Of a stretch of DNA of 64,000 nucleotides, positions 27,319 to 35,946 are shown piece after piece (the stretch's first letter is position 1; each line of letters begins with the position of its first letter). Under the pieces are notes generated by a model. That model was not told the DNA's origin and did not search any database. It worked only from the letters and a program-made list of their open reading frames with translations. The stretch is taken from NCBI RefSeq assembly GCF_003143935.1, contig NZ_QFRX01000001.1, positions 1,498,071 to 1,562,070 on the forward strand, written 5' to 3'. A program made the position numbers and the translations under genes. Source of the stretch: Streptomyces sp. Act143 (lineage in GTDB: Bacteria; Actinomycetota; Actinomycetes; Streptomycetales; Streptomycetaceae).

Positions 27319-28026
27319 TCAGCTCACCACTCCGGTCATGACGCCCACGGGCACGGCAATGAAACCGGCCGTGAGCAGCAGTGCGAGGACGTTGGCCGTG
27401 GCCTTCAGGGCGCGGTCGCGGGTGCGGTTGCCGGCGCCGAGGGTCTGGGCCGCGCTCCAGAAGCCGTGCCGGACGTGCAGGCCGAGGGCGAGCATCGCGG
27501 CGATGTAGATGACGTTGCCGTACCAGGTGGAGAAGGTGTCCACGACGTTCTGGTAGGGGTGCCCCTCCTGGAAGCCGCCGGAGTGCACGGTGCCGGTCGT
27601 CAGGTCGAGGAGGTGCCAGACGATGAAGAGGCCGAGGATGATGCCGCCCCAGCGCATGGTGCGGGTCGCGTAGGAGGCGCGCGGCTTCTTGTGCACGTAC
27701 TTGTTCGGGCGCGCCTTGATGTCGCGGCGGCTGAGCTGGTAGGCGGAGACGGCGTGCGCGACGACCGCGACCACGAGGACGACGCGGATGACCCACAGCG
27801 TCCACTCGTAGTGCATGAAGGGCTCGCCGATGGTGCGCAGCCAGTGCGCGTAATGGTTGAACTCGCCCGCCCCGAAGAAGATCTTCAGGTTTCCGATCAT
27901 GTGGACGACCAGGTACGACAGCATGATCAGACCGCTGACGGCCATCACCGTCTTCTTGCCGACGGAGCTGTCCCACACGGTGCGTGCCATGGACGGCCGT
28001 CGGTCCGTCCGCGTTGCCAGAGCCAT
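27319..28026 (-). CDS. sdhC: Succinate dehydrogenase cytochrome b membrane anchor
   Basis: The 235-residue protein has five hydrophobic helices and conserved histidines placed as in di-heme B. subtilis-type b558 anchors ([23 protein letters not shown] and LHVRHGFW). It anchors SdhAB and handles quinone, possibly menaquinone. No separate SdhD is present. ATG 28026 is chosen because a -10-like TAGCGT ends 8 bp upstream (28035-28040), implying near-leaderless mRNA; ATG 28032 and ATG 27990 are alternatives. Confidence 0.9.
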   Translation of the reverse strand: MALATRTDRRPSMARTVWDSSVGKKTVMAVSGLIMLSYLVVHMIGNLKIFFGAGEFNHYAHWLRTIGEPFMHYEWTLWVIRVVLVVAVVAHAVSAYQLSRRDIKARPNKYVHKKPRASYATRTMRWGGIILGLFIVWHLLDLTTGTVHSGGFQEGHPYQNVVDTFSTWYGNVIYIAAMLALGLHVRHGFWSAAQTLGAGNRTRDRALKATANVLALLLTAGFIAVPVGVMTGVVS

Positions 28027-28034
28027 GGTCATGA

Positions 28035-28065
28035 ACGCTAGGGCCGTTCGGCCCCATCGGTCCAA
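28035..28065 (-). promoter_or_regulatory. Candidate sdhC promoter giving near-leaderless mRNA
   Basis: On the minus strand TTGGAC (28065-28060), a 19-bp spacer and TAGCGT (28040-28035) resemble -35 and -10 elements. The spacer contains a perfect GGGCCG-TT-CGGCCC palindrome (28041-28054). The expected start of transcription is within 2-3 nt of ATG 28026. Confidence 0.45.
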
Positions 28066-28084
28066 GACATGGTCCGGCTTGATT

Positions 28085-28103
28085 CGATAGGCAGCGACTA
28101 TCG
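28085..28103. promoter_or_regulatory. LysR-type binding site CGATAG-N7-CTATCG
   Basis: A perfect 6+7+6 inverted repeat with T-N11-A geometry ends 7 bp before the LysR start codon, in the sdhC/LysR divergent region. It fits an autoregulatory LysR box that also controls the sdh operon. Confidence 0.6.
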
Positions 28104-28110
28104 TACGAGG

Positions 28111-28995
28111 ATGCAGTTCACGCAGCTCCAGTACTTCGTGGCGGTGGCCGAGACCAGGCACTTCACCCGGGCCGCGGACCTGGTCCATGTCGCCCAGCCG
28201 TCGCTGTCCCAGCAGATCAAGGCGCTGGAGCGGGAGCTCGGGGCGGATCTGTTCCTCCGGGCCCGCGGCAACATCACCCTCACCGACGCGGGCGAGGCCC
28301 TGCTGCCCCTGGCCCGCCGCATCCTGGCCGACGCGGACACGGCCCGGCACGAGGTGCAGGAGCTGGCGCAATTGCGGAGCGGGCGCGTCCGGCTCGGCGC
28401 CACCCCGAGCTTGTGCACCGGCCTGCTGCCGGACGTGCTCCGCGCCTTCCACGACCGCTACCCCGGCATCCACCTGCTCATCGAGGAGAGCGGCTCGCAC
28501 GACCTGGTGCGCGAGCTCGCGCGCGGCGCCCTCGACCTGGCCCTGGTGGTCCTGCCGCTCCCGACCCCCTCCCCGGCGCTGACCACGGTCGAGCTGCTGA
28601 AGGAGGACCTGGTCGTGGTGTCGTCACCGGAGGCCCCCAAGCCGGGCGGCGGTGGCCGCACCGTACGCATCGCCGACCTGGAGGGCGAGCGTCTGGTGAT
28701 GTTCCGGCACGGCTACGACCTGCGGGAACTGACGGTCGCCGCGTGCCGCGCCGAAGGCTTCGAGCCGGACTTCGCGGTGGAGGGCGGCGAGATGGACGCG
28801 GTGCTGGGGTTCGTGCGGGCGGGGCTGGGCGTGGCCGTGGTGCCGAGGATGGTGGCGGCCCGTTCGGGACGCGGGCTGCGGGTCACTCCGCTCGCCCGGC
28901 CCGGATTGCACCGCACGATCGCCCTGGCCCACCGCAGCGACGTGGCCCCGCCTCGGGCGGCGCGGGAGTTGCAGCGGATGCTGCTCGAAAGGTGA
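28111..28995 (+). CDS. LysR family transcriptional regulator, divergent from sdhCAB
   Basis: The 294-residue regulator has the LysR winged helix (residues 1-60; [14 protein letters not shown], then [20 protein letters not shown]) and a periplasmic-binding-like effector domain. ATG 28111 fits the family N-terminus exactly, and an ACGAGG ribosome site precedes it. Divergence from sdhC and the dyad between them suggest it controls succinate dehydrogenase. The effector is unknown, a dicarboxylate being plausible. A strong hairpin follows downstream. Confidence 0.92.
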   Translation: MQFTQLQYFVAVAETRHFTRAADLVHVAQPSLSQQIKALERELGADLFLRARGNITLTDAGEALLPLARRILADADTARHEVQELAQLRSGRVRLGATPSLCTGLLPDVLRAFHDRYPGIHLLIEESGSHDLVRELARGALDLALVVLPLPTPSPALTTVELLKEDLVVVSSPEAPKPGGGGRTVRIADLEGERLVMFRHGYDLRELTVAACRAEGFEPDFAVEGGEMDAVLGFVRAGLGVAVVPRMVAARSGRGLRVTPLARPGLHRTIALAHRSDVAPPRAARELQRMLLER

Positions 28996-29103
28996 CGGCC
29001 CGCTGCCTGGCGAGCCCTGTGCACCGCCTCGGCCCCGCGGTGGACCTCGAGGAGACGGCGCATGGTCGTGACGTTCCTGTCCGCGCTCCCTCCGCTCAGG
29101 GTG

Positions 29104-29142
29104 CCGGTGCCCTCTCTTCGATCGCAGGAAGGAGGGCACCGG
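29104..29142. terminator. Bidirectional terminator-like hairpin between LysR and rmdA
   Basis: CCGGTGCCCTC (29104-29114) pairs exactly with GAGGGCACCGG (29132-29142), and CTTC/GAAG extends the stem inside. It sits between convergent gene ends and its right arm merges into the first unit of a 23-bp repeat. Confidence 0.65.
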
Positions 29143-29209
29143 GCAGCCACCGCTCAGCGCACCGGGCAGCCACCGCTCAGCGCACCGGGCAGCCACCGCT
29201 CAGCGCACC
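29137..29209. repeat. 23-bp tandem repeat, three full copies
   Basis: Units of CACCGGGCAGCCACCGCTCA plus three bases begin at 29137, 29160 and 29183, and a partial fourth begins at 29206. It ends 16 bp before the stop codon of rmdA on the minus strand. Confidence 0.95.
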
Positions 29210-29225
29210 GCCGCGCGGCCGGCGC

Positions 29226-31361
29226 TCACCCCGTCGCGTCGACCAGCGCCAGCTCGTGCAGCCGCTCCGGCGGGCCCGGACGGGCGTAGTACCAGCCCTG
29301 GGCCGTGTCGCAGCCCAGTATCCGCAGTTGCTCGGCCTGGGCGCCGGTCTCCACGCCCTCGACGGTGACCGCGAGGTCCAGGCTGTGGGCGAGGGAGACG
29401 ATGCCCTCGACGATCTTGAGGTCGACGGGGTCGGCCGGGAACTGCTGCATGCTCTGGGTGAAGGAGCGGTCCAGCTTGAGGACGCTCACCGGGAGACGGC
29501 GCAGATTCGCCAGGTTCGAGTAACCGGTGCCGAAGTCGTCCAGGGCGATGTCGACGCCCATCTCGGCCAGCCGGCGCAAGGGCTTGAGCAGATCGTCGTC
29601 GGCGCCGATCAACGCCGACTCCGTGACCTCCAGGCACAGCGCGTCCGGGTCGACGCCGGTGCGCTCCAGGATGTCCACCGTGTCCTGCACCAGACCGGGG
29701 TGGGTGAGCTGGCAGGGCGAGAGGTTGACGTTGATGCGCAGCGGGCCGGCGTCCGCGTGGCGCTCCCGCCACGCGCGGGCCTGCCGGACGGACTGCTCCA
29801 GGACCCAGCGGCCCAGCGGGACGATCAGACCGGTGTGCTCGGCGAGCGGGATGAAGCGGTCGGGGCCGAGGACGCCGTGCTGCGGGTGCAGCCAGCGCAC
29901 CAGGGCCTCGGCGCCGCGGACGCTGCCGTCGCCGAGGTGGACCAGCGGCTGGTACTCGATGAAGAACTCACCGCGTTCCAGGGCGGTCGGCAGCGCGGTG
30001 GTCAGGCCGTGCCGGGTGATGGCGCGGGCGTCCGCCTCCGCGTCGGCCAGCTCGAAGCGGTTGCCGCCCGAGGCCTTGGCCCGGTACATCGTGATGTCCG
30101 CGCTGCGCAGGACCTCCGCCGCGCTGCGCTCGCCCGCCGGGCCCTCGACGATGCCGATGCTGCCGCGCACGGTCAGCTCACGGCCGTCGACGCTGACCGG
30201 GGCGACCAGCGCGTTCATGATCCGTGACGCGAGCTCGTCGACCTCGCGCTCGGTGTCGGGCCCGGTCGTCAGCGCGACGAACTCGTCACCGCCCAAACGA
30301 GCGACCATCTCACCGGGCGCGGTGGTGCACGACTGGAGCCGGTCGGCCACCTCCACCAGCAGCCGGTCGCCGGCCGCGTGGCCGAGGCTGTCGTTGATGG
30401 TCTTGAAGCCGTCGAGGTCGAGGTAGCACAGGCCGAACCGCTGCCCCTCCCCCGCGCCCAGCGCCTTCTCCAGGCGTTCGAAGAAGAAGGTGCGGTTGGG
30501 CAGGCCGGTGAGGGCGTCGTGCGTGGCCTCGTAGCGCAGCCGGAGGTTGAGGAGCCGGCGCTCGGTGGTGTCCTCCATCAGCGCCAGCTGGTACTGCGGG
30601 TTGCCGTCCGCGTCGCGCAGCAGGGAGACCGTGAGATTGGTCCACAGGACCGTTCCGTCGGGGCGGGAGAACGCCTTCTCCACGTGGTAGTGCTCGCGGT
30701 CGCCGCGGACCAGCTCGTCGTAGAGCGTCCAGGTCTGCGGCGCGTCCTCGGGGTGGGTCCACTCCGCCACGTTGCGGCCGAGCATCGTCTTCTCGGTGAT
30801 GCCGAACATCCGCAGCAGCGCCTCGTTGACCTGGAGGATGTTGCCGTCGAGGTCGGCCATGCCGATCCCTATGGCGGCGCCCTCGAAGACCGCGCGGAAG
30901 CGGGCCTCGCTCGCGTGCAGCGCCGCCGCGACCACGCCCTGCGCCTTCAGGGCGGCCGCGGAGATCGCCTCCTGCTCGACCAGCGTCCGCTCGCGCAGCG
31001 CCTGCGCGAAACCGGCGGCCATGGCGTGCTGGAGCCGGGAGGCGCGCACCCGCAGGTCCTGCTGGTCGCCTTCGCCGCCGCAGTACAGCACCAGGTAGGC
31101 GTCGACGCAGTCCAGCGTCCGGCTCAGCGCCTCCGGGTCGGTGCAGTGCACCGTGACGAGCGCGGCGCCGACGGCCCTGCCCTCGTCGGCGTCGAAGGTC
31201 CTGGCCCGCAGCGCCTCGCTCAACCGGCGGGCCAGCGGCAGCAGTTGCGCCTCGAACTCGGGCCTGGTCGAGGACGTCGTGGTCACCGGGAACACCGCCC
31301 GGCTCCAGATCGTCGCGAACCGGCGCAGTCTGTCCTCCGGCCCGTCCGGCTCGCCGATCAC
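29226..31361 (-). CDS. rmdA: RmdA-like PAS-GGDEF-EAL cyclic-di-GMP enzyme
   Basis: The 711-residue protein has an N-terminal helical region (1-145), a PAS domain (about 150-270), GGDEF (about 280-440, intact GGDEF at 357-361) and EAL (about 450-700, EAL at 484-486, DDFGTG at 608-613). It matches S. coelicolor RmdA (SCO0928 as I recall), a c-di-GMP phosphodiesterase controlling aerial development; the intact GGDEF suggests it may also make c-di-GMP. It has no membrane segment. GTG 31361 overlaps the upstream methyltransferase stop by four bases, implying coupled translation. Confidence 0.92.
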   Translation of the reverse strand: MIGEPDGPEDRLRRFATIWSRAVFPVTTTSSTRPEFEAQLLPLARRLSEALRARTFDADEGRAVGAALVTVHCTDPEALSRTLDCVDAYLVLYCGGEGDQQDLRVRASRLQHAMAAGFAQALRERTLVEQEAISAAALKAQGVVAAALHASEARFRAVFEGAAIGIGMADLDGNILQVNEALLRMFGITEKTMLGRNVAEWTHPEDAPQTWTLYDELVRGDREHYHVEKAFSRPDGTVLWTNLTVSLLRDADGNPQYQLALMEDTTERRLLNLRLRYEATHDALTGLPNRTFFFERLEKALGAGEGQRFGLCYLDLDGFKTINDSLGHAAGDRLLVEVADRLQSCTTAPGEMVARLGGDEFVALTTGPDTEREVDELASRIMNALVAPVSVDGRELTVRGSIGIVEGPAGERSAAEVLRSADITMYRAKASGGNRFELADAEADARAITRHGLTTALPTALERGEFFIEYQPLVHLGDGSVRGAEALVRWLHPQHGVLGPDRFIPLAEHTGLIVPLGRWVLEQSVRQARAWRERHADAGPLRINVNLSPCQLTHPGLVQDTVDILERTGVDPDALCLEVTESALIGADDDLLKPLRRLAEMGVDIALDDFGTGYSNLANLRRLPVSVLKLDRSFTQSMQQFPADPVDLKIVEGIVSLAHSLDLAVTVEGVETGAQAEQLRILGCDTAQGWYYARPGPPERLHELALVDATG

Positions 31362-32170
31362 GCGGTACGCCCCACGCCGGCGAACCCGGAGAACGCCCAG
31401 GGATCGTCGTCCTCGGGCGCCGTGTCCGGCCGCCAGTGCGGCATCGGCACCAGTCCCGGTTCCACCATGTCGTACCCCTCGAAGAACCGCGCGATCTCGT
31501 CGCGCGAGCGCATGATCAGCGGGTTGCGAATGTCCTTGTACACGTCCACCGCACCCCCGGCCCGCTCCGGCGGCAGCGGGATTCCCTCGTACGAGGCATG
31601 CGTGAGCACCAGCAGGCTGCCGGGCGCGAGCGCGTCGCGCAGCTCGGCCACCGCTCCGTACGGGTCGTCCTCGTCTTCCACGAAGTGCAGTATGGCAACG
31701 AGAAGCAGGGCCACCGGCCGCTTCAGGTCGATCAGTTGCTGGACCTCGGCGCTCGCGAGGATCTCCTGGGGCTTGCGCAGATCCGCCGCGACGACGTCCG
31801 TCCGCGGGTTTTCGGCGAGGACGGCCTGACTGTGCGCAACGGCCACCGGGTCGTGGTCGACGTAGACGACATGCGCGTCGGCCCTGGCGGCCTGGGCCAC
31901 CTCGTGGACGTTGCCGAAGGTCGGGATGCCCGAACCGACGTCCAGGAACTGGGAGATGCCCTGCTCGGCGGCGAACCGGACGGCGCGCCGCATGAACGCC
32001 CGGTTCGCCTGCATGATCTTGGGCAGCCCCGGCATGAACTCCATCGCCTTACGAGCGGCTTCCCGGTCGACCTCGAAGTTGTGCGAGCCGCCCAGGTAGT
32101 AGTCGTAGATCCGCGACACACTGGGCACCGAGATGTCGATGCTCCGTGGGGCCCAGGCGGGACGCTCCAT
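31358..32170 (-). CDS. DUF574 family S-adenosyl methyltransferase
   Basis: The 270-residue protein belongs to the actinobacterial DUF574 (PF04672) methyltransferases. The N-terminal SVSRIYDYYLGGSHNFEVDR and SAM motif FLDVGSGIPT with VVYVDHDPVAV are diagnostic. The substrate is unknown. ATG 32170 has GGAGAG 5-10 nt upstream. Its TGA overlaps the GTG of rmdA, so the two are a translational unit. That link between a methyltransferase and c-di-GMP turnover is noteworthy. Confidence 0.9.
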   Translation of the reverse strand: MERPAWAPRSIDISVPSVSRIYDYYLGGSHNFEVDREAARKAMEFMPGLPKIMQANRAFMRRAVRFAAEQGISQFLDVGSGIPTFGNVHEVAQAARADAHVVYVDHDPVAVAHSQAVLAENPRTDVVAADLRKPQEILASAEVQQLIDLKRPVALLLVAILHFVEDEDDPYGAVAELRDALAPGSLLVLTHASYEGIPLPPERAGGAVDVYKDIRNPLIMRSRDEIARFFEGYDMVEPGLVPMPHWRPDTAPEDDDPWAFSGFAGVGRTA

Positions 32171-32171
32171 C

Positions 32172-32518
32172 TAGCTCTCCAAGGCTTCAGGCGATCCGGT
32201 GTTCGAGCTGAGGCTACTGATCGCCTGCCAAAGGAGCGAGCCGAAACGGAAATTGACCGTCCGTTCCCGGTCACTGCCTGCGGCACGTGCCGAGTTGACC
32301 TTGCCACAGAAGAGGTGATTCACGGCAAACCGGTCCGCCCCCTGCGTGCGGTGCGCAGGGGGCGGACCGGTGGGTCGCGCACGCCGGCCGTTCGTCCGGC
32401 ACTCTCGCTGGGACCTCGTGCCTCCCTTCCGCGATACGTCACTGACGGGACATGGGGCGGTCAGCCCTGGGGAGATGACCTGCAAGGGCCGGCCGGGAGG
32501 CGGCGACCCCTGCTGCTG
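32172..32518. other. Intergenic region with a large hairpin but no gene
   Basis: Nothing here has coding character. It contains the promoter side of the DUF574 gene and the 18-bp hairpin (32329-32371) that follows the lipoprotein gene at a distance of about 150 bp. Confidence 0.6.
32329..32371. terminator. 18-bp perfect stem-loop
   Basis: The arms 32329-32346 and 32354-32371 (start ACCGGTCCGCCCC) are fully complementary around a 7-nt loop. It is probably the terminator of the minus-strand lipoprotein gene. The stem is unusually long and has no U-tract, which is usual for streptomycete terminators. Confidence 0.65.
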
Positions 32519-33478
32519 CTACTTCTTCGGCGCGCCGACCGGCTTCCCGTCGGGCGCGACGGCGTACCACGTGCCGCCGACGCCCTGACCGTTGGTGTCG
32601 CCCGGCTCCTTGTCCTGGGCGAAGGTGTAGATGGGCCAGCAGTCGATGGTCTGCTGCTTGACCCCGTCGGGCCGGGTGAAGCTCATCAGGCCCTTCTTCT
32701 CGATGCCCTTGGTGTCGTTCGCCCCGACGGGACCGACGGCCGGCCACTTCTCCAGGCAGGCTCCGGTGCACCGGGAGATCGGGTCGGGCCAGGCCGTGTC
32801 CTTCAGGAAGCGGTAGACCGTCATGCCGTTCTTGTCGACGACGATCTCGCCCAGGTTGGGGTCCTCACGGGTGGACAGTCCGGGCAGCGAGGCCAGCGAG
32901 GCCTTCTTGCCGGTGGGGGCGAGCGCGTACCACTTGCCGCCCACGCCCTGGCCGTTGACGTCGCCCGCGTTGACGTCCTTCGCGTAGCGGTACGCCGGCC
33001 AGCCGCCGATCGTCAGCTGCTTGCTGCCGTCGGTGCGGGTGACCTCGCCGAGCAGCGCCTTGTCGATGCCCTCGCCGGCCGAGGCGTCGTCGGCCGGCAC
33101 CGGGGGCCAGGTCGTCGCGCAGTCGCCGTCGCAGTTGGACTTCGGCGGCTCGGCGGTGTCGGTGTCGAAGCGGTAGAGGGTGAGACCGGCGTTGTCCGTC
33201 AGCACCTTGCCGAGCTCCGGGTTGGTGACGACGGCCAGCTTGCCCGCGGACTTGGCCGGCGCCCCGGCACTGCTCGCCGAGGGGCTCGCCCCGGCGTTGC
33301 CGATCCCGGAACCGATACCGGCCCCCGCGCCCGCGTTTCCGTAGTCTCCGGCCGCGGCCGTCGCGCCCACGTTCTGGCTGCTCGCGGACGGGGCCGCTTC
33401 CTGGCCGCACGCCGTCGTCAGCGCCAGCACCGCCGCAGCGCTCGCCACGAGCGATGCACTCCGCCAGGAGGTCTTCAT
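32519..33478 (-). CDS. SCO0930 family lipoprotein
   Basis: The 319-residue exported protein has a lipoprotein leader with lipobox LTTAC (Cys24). A Gly/Ala/Ser-rich linker (about 35-90) precedes two or more copies of the 'secreted repeat' domain (PF03640), recognisable by YRFDTDTAEPPKSNCDGDCA and YRFLKDTAWPDPISRCTGAC with paired cysteines. It would sit on the outer face of the membrane, perhaps in redox or cell-envelope work, but no activity is known. ATG 33478 with GGGGAG upstream is preferred over the longer in-frame start at 33538. Confidence 0.9.
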   Translation of the reverse strand: MKTSWRSASLVASAAAVLALTTACGQEAAPSASSQNVGATAAAGDYGNAGAGAGIGSGIGNAGASPSASSAGAPAKSAGKLAVVTNPELGKVLTDNAGLTLYRFDTDTAEPPKSNCDGDCATTWPPVPADDASAGEGIDKALLGEVTRTDGSKQLTIGGWPAYRYAKDVNAGDVNGQGVGGKWYALAPTGKKASLASLPGLSTREDPNLGEIVVDKNGMTVYRFLKDTAWPDPISRCTGACLEKWPAVGPVGANDTKGIEKKGLMSFTRPDGVKQQTIDCWPIYTFAQDKEPGDTNGQGVGGTWYAVAPDGKPVGAPKK

Positions 33479-33712
33479 CGTCAACTCCCCATATTGGTAC
33501 GGGTGTTGCAGCGCCCTGCTGCGCCGCCGCACGGCCATGGGTACGGACGGAAGTGGCTGTTGTGTTCAACCGGGGCACATTTTTCTTTCCGCAAGCTGTG
33601 ACACGGGCCCCCGCGAGGCACGCCGGGCCGCTTCTCAAACCCCTGCGCGGCCCCCTCACTCCTTCGGGGCAATCACCCGCCACCAGAGCGCACGGGGAGG
33701 CGTTCTGGGTTC

Positions 33713-34318
33713 ATGATCTCCGTCGTGCCTCGACCCGAACCGACCCAATACGCCCCTGTCATAAGGGTGTTGACCGCCCTGGCGCTGGCCTGGCTGTGCG
33801 TCGGCGTTCCGGCGGGCCCGGCACGGGCTGACGCCTGCGCGTCCGCGTCGACCGGTCCGGACGGCACGGTCGCGGTGGCGGTCGCCGGAAGCGGCCTGAC
33901 CTGGCCCACGCCTCCGGGGTGCTCCACGCCCCCTCCCCCACCGCCCCCACCGTGCCCCACACCCACACCCACACCCACCCCTACCCCCACCTCGAAGCCG
34001 ACACCTACGCCGACCAAGGCGAGCCCCACCCCGAAGCCCACGCCGAAACCGACCCCGCCGCCCCCGCCACCCCCGGCCCCGCGGCCCGCGGCCCCCGCAC
34101 CTCGCCCGACGACACCCACACCCACCCCCACGCCGACCCCGACCCCGCCCCCACCGCCCAAGCCGTCACCGAAGCCCACCCCGTCGCCGGTGAGCTACCC
34201 GGCCTACCACGCACCGGCCCCGCACCGGACCCCGCACCACGGCACCTCGCCGCTCACCTTCGTCCTGCTCATCGCCGCGCCCGCGATCGCCGCCGTCGCC
34301 GCGCTGCGTCCGCGCTGA
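33713..34318 (+). CDS. Secreted Pro/Thr-rich membrane-anchored protein
   Basis: The 201-residue protein has a signal peptide (about 1-40, ending PARAD) and a short globular part with two cysteines. A long Pro/Thr/Lys low-complexity stalk (about 70-160, with PTPTPT runs) precedes a C-terminal membrane anchor with a final RPR. It looks like a wall-spanning stalk protein. It lacks an LPXTG motif. GGGGAGG lies 12 nt before ATG 33713. The DUF4239 gene follows 16 bp later, so they are probably co-expressed. Confidence 0.75.
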   Translation: MISVVPRPEPTQYAPVIRVLTALALAWLCVGVPAGPARADACASASTGPDGTVAVAVAGSGLTWPTPPGCSTPPPPPPPPCPTPTPTPTPTPTSKPTPTPTKASPTPKPTPKPTPPPPPPPAPRPAAPAPRPTTPTPTPTPTPTPPPPPKPSPKPTPSPVSYPAYHAPAPHRTPHHGTSPLTFVLLIAAPAIAAVAALRPR

Positions 34319-34334
34319 TCCCTGGAGGCATCTC

Positions 34335-35099
34335 TTGCCGGAATGGCTTGTTCTCACCCTCGCGATGGTGGCCGCCTGTGCCGTGGTGGTCGTCATCACC
34401 GTCATCCGCCACGGCGCGGCGGGCGACGACGAGGACCCCGACGAGACCCCGGACGTCATCGAGTACATGACGATGTGGATCGGCGTGGTGTACGCCATCG
34501 TCCTGGGCCTGGCCATCGCCGGGGTGTGGGAGGGGCGCAGCGCGGCCCAGGACCACGTCCAGGCGGAGGCCGTCGCCCTGCACGAGGTCTCGGAGCGGGT
34601 CCGGGTCTACCCGGCCGACGTCCGTGACCGCATTCGGGACGATGTCAACGCCTATGTCGGACACGTCGTGCACACCGAGTGGAAGACGATGGCCGACGAC
34701 GGCGAGGTCACCGTGCGCGGCACCCAGCTGCTGGAGCAGGTCCGCCGGGACGTCACCGACTACGAACCGGCCACGGACTTCGAGGCGCAGGCCTATCAGC
34801 CGCTCGTCGACCAGGTCGCCGCGGCCGACGCGGCGCGCACCGCCCGGACGAACGCGATGGGGGCGACGATGCCGGGGGTGGTGTGGTTCGGACTGATCGT
34901 CGGGGCCGTGATCACCATCGGCATGGTCCTGGCCCTGCAGATCCGCAGAACGCCGCGCGAGCTGATCCTCGCCGGGCTGTTCTCCGCGCTGATCGCCTTC
35001 CTGCTCTTCCTGATCTGGGACTTCGACGCGCCTTACAGCCGGGGCATCACGGCGTCGGCGGAACCGTTCCTGAACCTCTTCCCCGGCATCAAGGGCTGA
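34335..35099 (+). CDS. DUF4239 domain-containing membrane protein
   Basis: The 254-residue protein has an N-terminal membrane helix (about 4-24), a second near 48-66, a charged cytoplasmic or periplasmic middle region and two C-terminal helices (about 180-230). The DUF4239 family is distantly related to bestrophin-type channels, but its function is unknown. The start is TTG 34335, supported by GGAGG (34324-34328) with 6-nt spacing. It forms a unit with the preceding proline-rich protein. A strong hairpin follows its stop. Confidence 0.82.
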   Translation: MPEWLVLTLAMVAACAVVVVITVIRHGAAGDDEDPDETPDVIEYMTMWIGVVYAIVLGLAIAGVWEGRSAAQDHVQAEAVALHEVSERVRVYPADVRDRIRDDVNAYVGHVVHTEWKTMADDGEVTVRGTQLLEQVRRDVTDYEPATDFEAQAYQPLVDQVAAADAARTARTNAMGATMPGVVWFGLIVGAVITIGMVLALQIRRTPRELILAGLFSALIAFLLFLIWDFDAPYSRGITASAEPFLNLFPGIKG

Positions 35100-35124
35100 C
35101 AGGCCCTCACCTGACGGACACCCC

Positions 35125-35155
35125 GGGGGACGCCGCCACGCCGTCGGCGTCCCCC
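35125..35155. terminator. 11-bp stem-loop after the DUF4239 gene
   Basis: GGGGGACGCCG (35125-35135) pairs perfectly with CGGCGTCCCCC (35145-35155) over a 9-nt loop, 26 bp after the stop codon. Confidence 0.7.
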
Positions 35156-35299
35156 GTGCGGCCCACAACCGTGCCCCATTCGCCCGACAGCGTTCGCGCA
35201 GGTGTGCGCACCTTCCTAGCGTTCCGATCATCGAGGTGCATTTCCGGCACAACGCGGAAAAGGTCCGCGGCTGCTCCTCGGGGACCCGGAGGACTCACC

Positions 35300-35830
35300 A
35301 TGCGCGCGATACGCGTAGCTTCGGCCGCACTGCTGGGCGTAGGCGCCCTCACCCTCGCCGCTCCGGCCGCCATGGCGGCGGACGGCAGCAACATCACGCC
35401 GTTCGGCTTCAGCGTCATGCCCTCCACGATCGCCGCCGGCGGCCAGGTCACCCTGCAACTGGACCGGGACAGCGGCGGGTGTACGGGGTCCGCGACCGTC
35501 AGTTCGGGGGTGTTCGACACGATCACCATCCCGGGCAACCGGTCGTCGGCGACGGCGGTGGTCGACTGGGACGCCAAACCGGGCGCGGCCTACAAGGTGA
35601 CGTTCTCCTGCAACGGCGTGAGCGGATCGACGGACCTGACCATCGCCACCGGCCGTACCACCCCGACCAGCCCGACGCCGTACCCCTACCGGGGTGTGCA
35701 CGCCGGCGAGGGCGGCAGTGTCGCCGGTTTCGACCTCAAGGAGATCGGACTGGGCGCGGCGCTGATCGCCGGTTCGGTCGGGGCGGCGTACCACTTCTCA
35801 CGGCGCCGCACCGGCGAGGACGGCGCCTGA
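35300..35830 (+). CDS. Secreted Ig-like-fold protein with C-terminal membrane anchor
   Basis: The 176-residue protein has a signal peptide (AxA cleavage near residue 26), a beta-rich domain of about 90 residues with one Cys pair (Cys in GGCTGS and FSCNG), a Thr/Pro linker and a C-terminal helix ending in SRRR. It resembles the protein encoded at 35947-36441 in size, fold and topology. CGGAGGA (35287-35293) precedes ATG 35300. A TAGCGT element at 35217-35222 may be its -10. The function is unknown. Confidence 0.8.
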   Translation: MRAIRVASAALLGVGALTLAAPAAMAADGSNITPFGFSVMPSTIAAGGQVTLQLDRDSGGCTGSATVSSGVFDTITIPGNRSSATAVVDWDAKPGAAYKVTFSCNGVSGSTDLTIATGRTTPTSPTPYPYRGVHAGEGGSVAGFDLKEIGLGAALIAGSVGAAYHFSRRRTGEDGA

Positions 35831-35850
35831 CCGCGCCGCGCGCCCACCGC

Positions 35851-35899
35851 ACAGGCCTTCGCCCCGGACCTTGGAAGAGGTTCCGGGGCGAAGGCCTGT
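35851..35899. terminator. Bidirectional 18-bp terminator hairpin
   Basis: Arms 35851-35868 and 35882-35899 (start ACAGGCCTTCGCCCC) are perfectly complementary. It sits between two convergent surface-protein genes and can serve both. Confidence 0.8.
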
Positions 35900-35946
35900 C
35901 ACGTGCGATCGGTGTCACCCGAGGAGAGCGGGCAGAGGGGAACGGA

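Noticed and set aside
33673..34179. Glycine/valine-rich protein opposite the proline-rich gene
   Set aside because: It is the mirror of the Pro/Thr codon repeats. The plus strand has the signal peptide, ribosome site and anchor.
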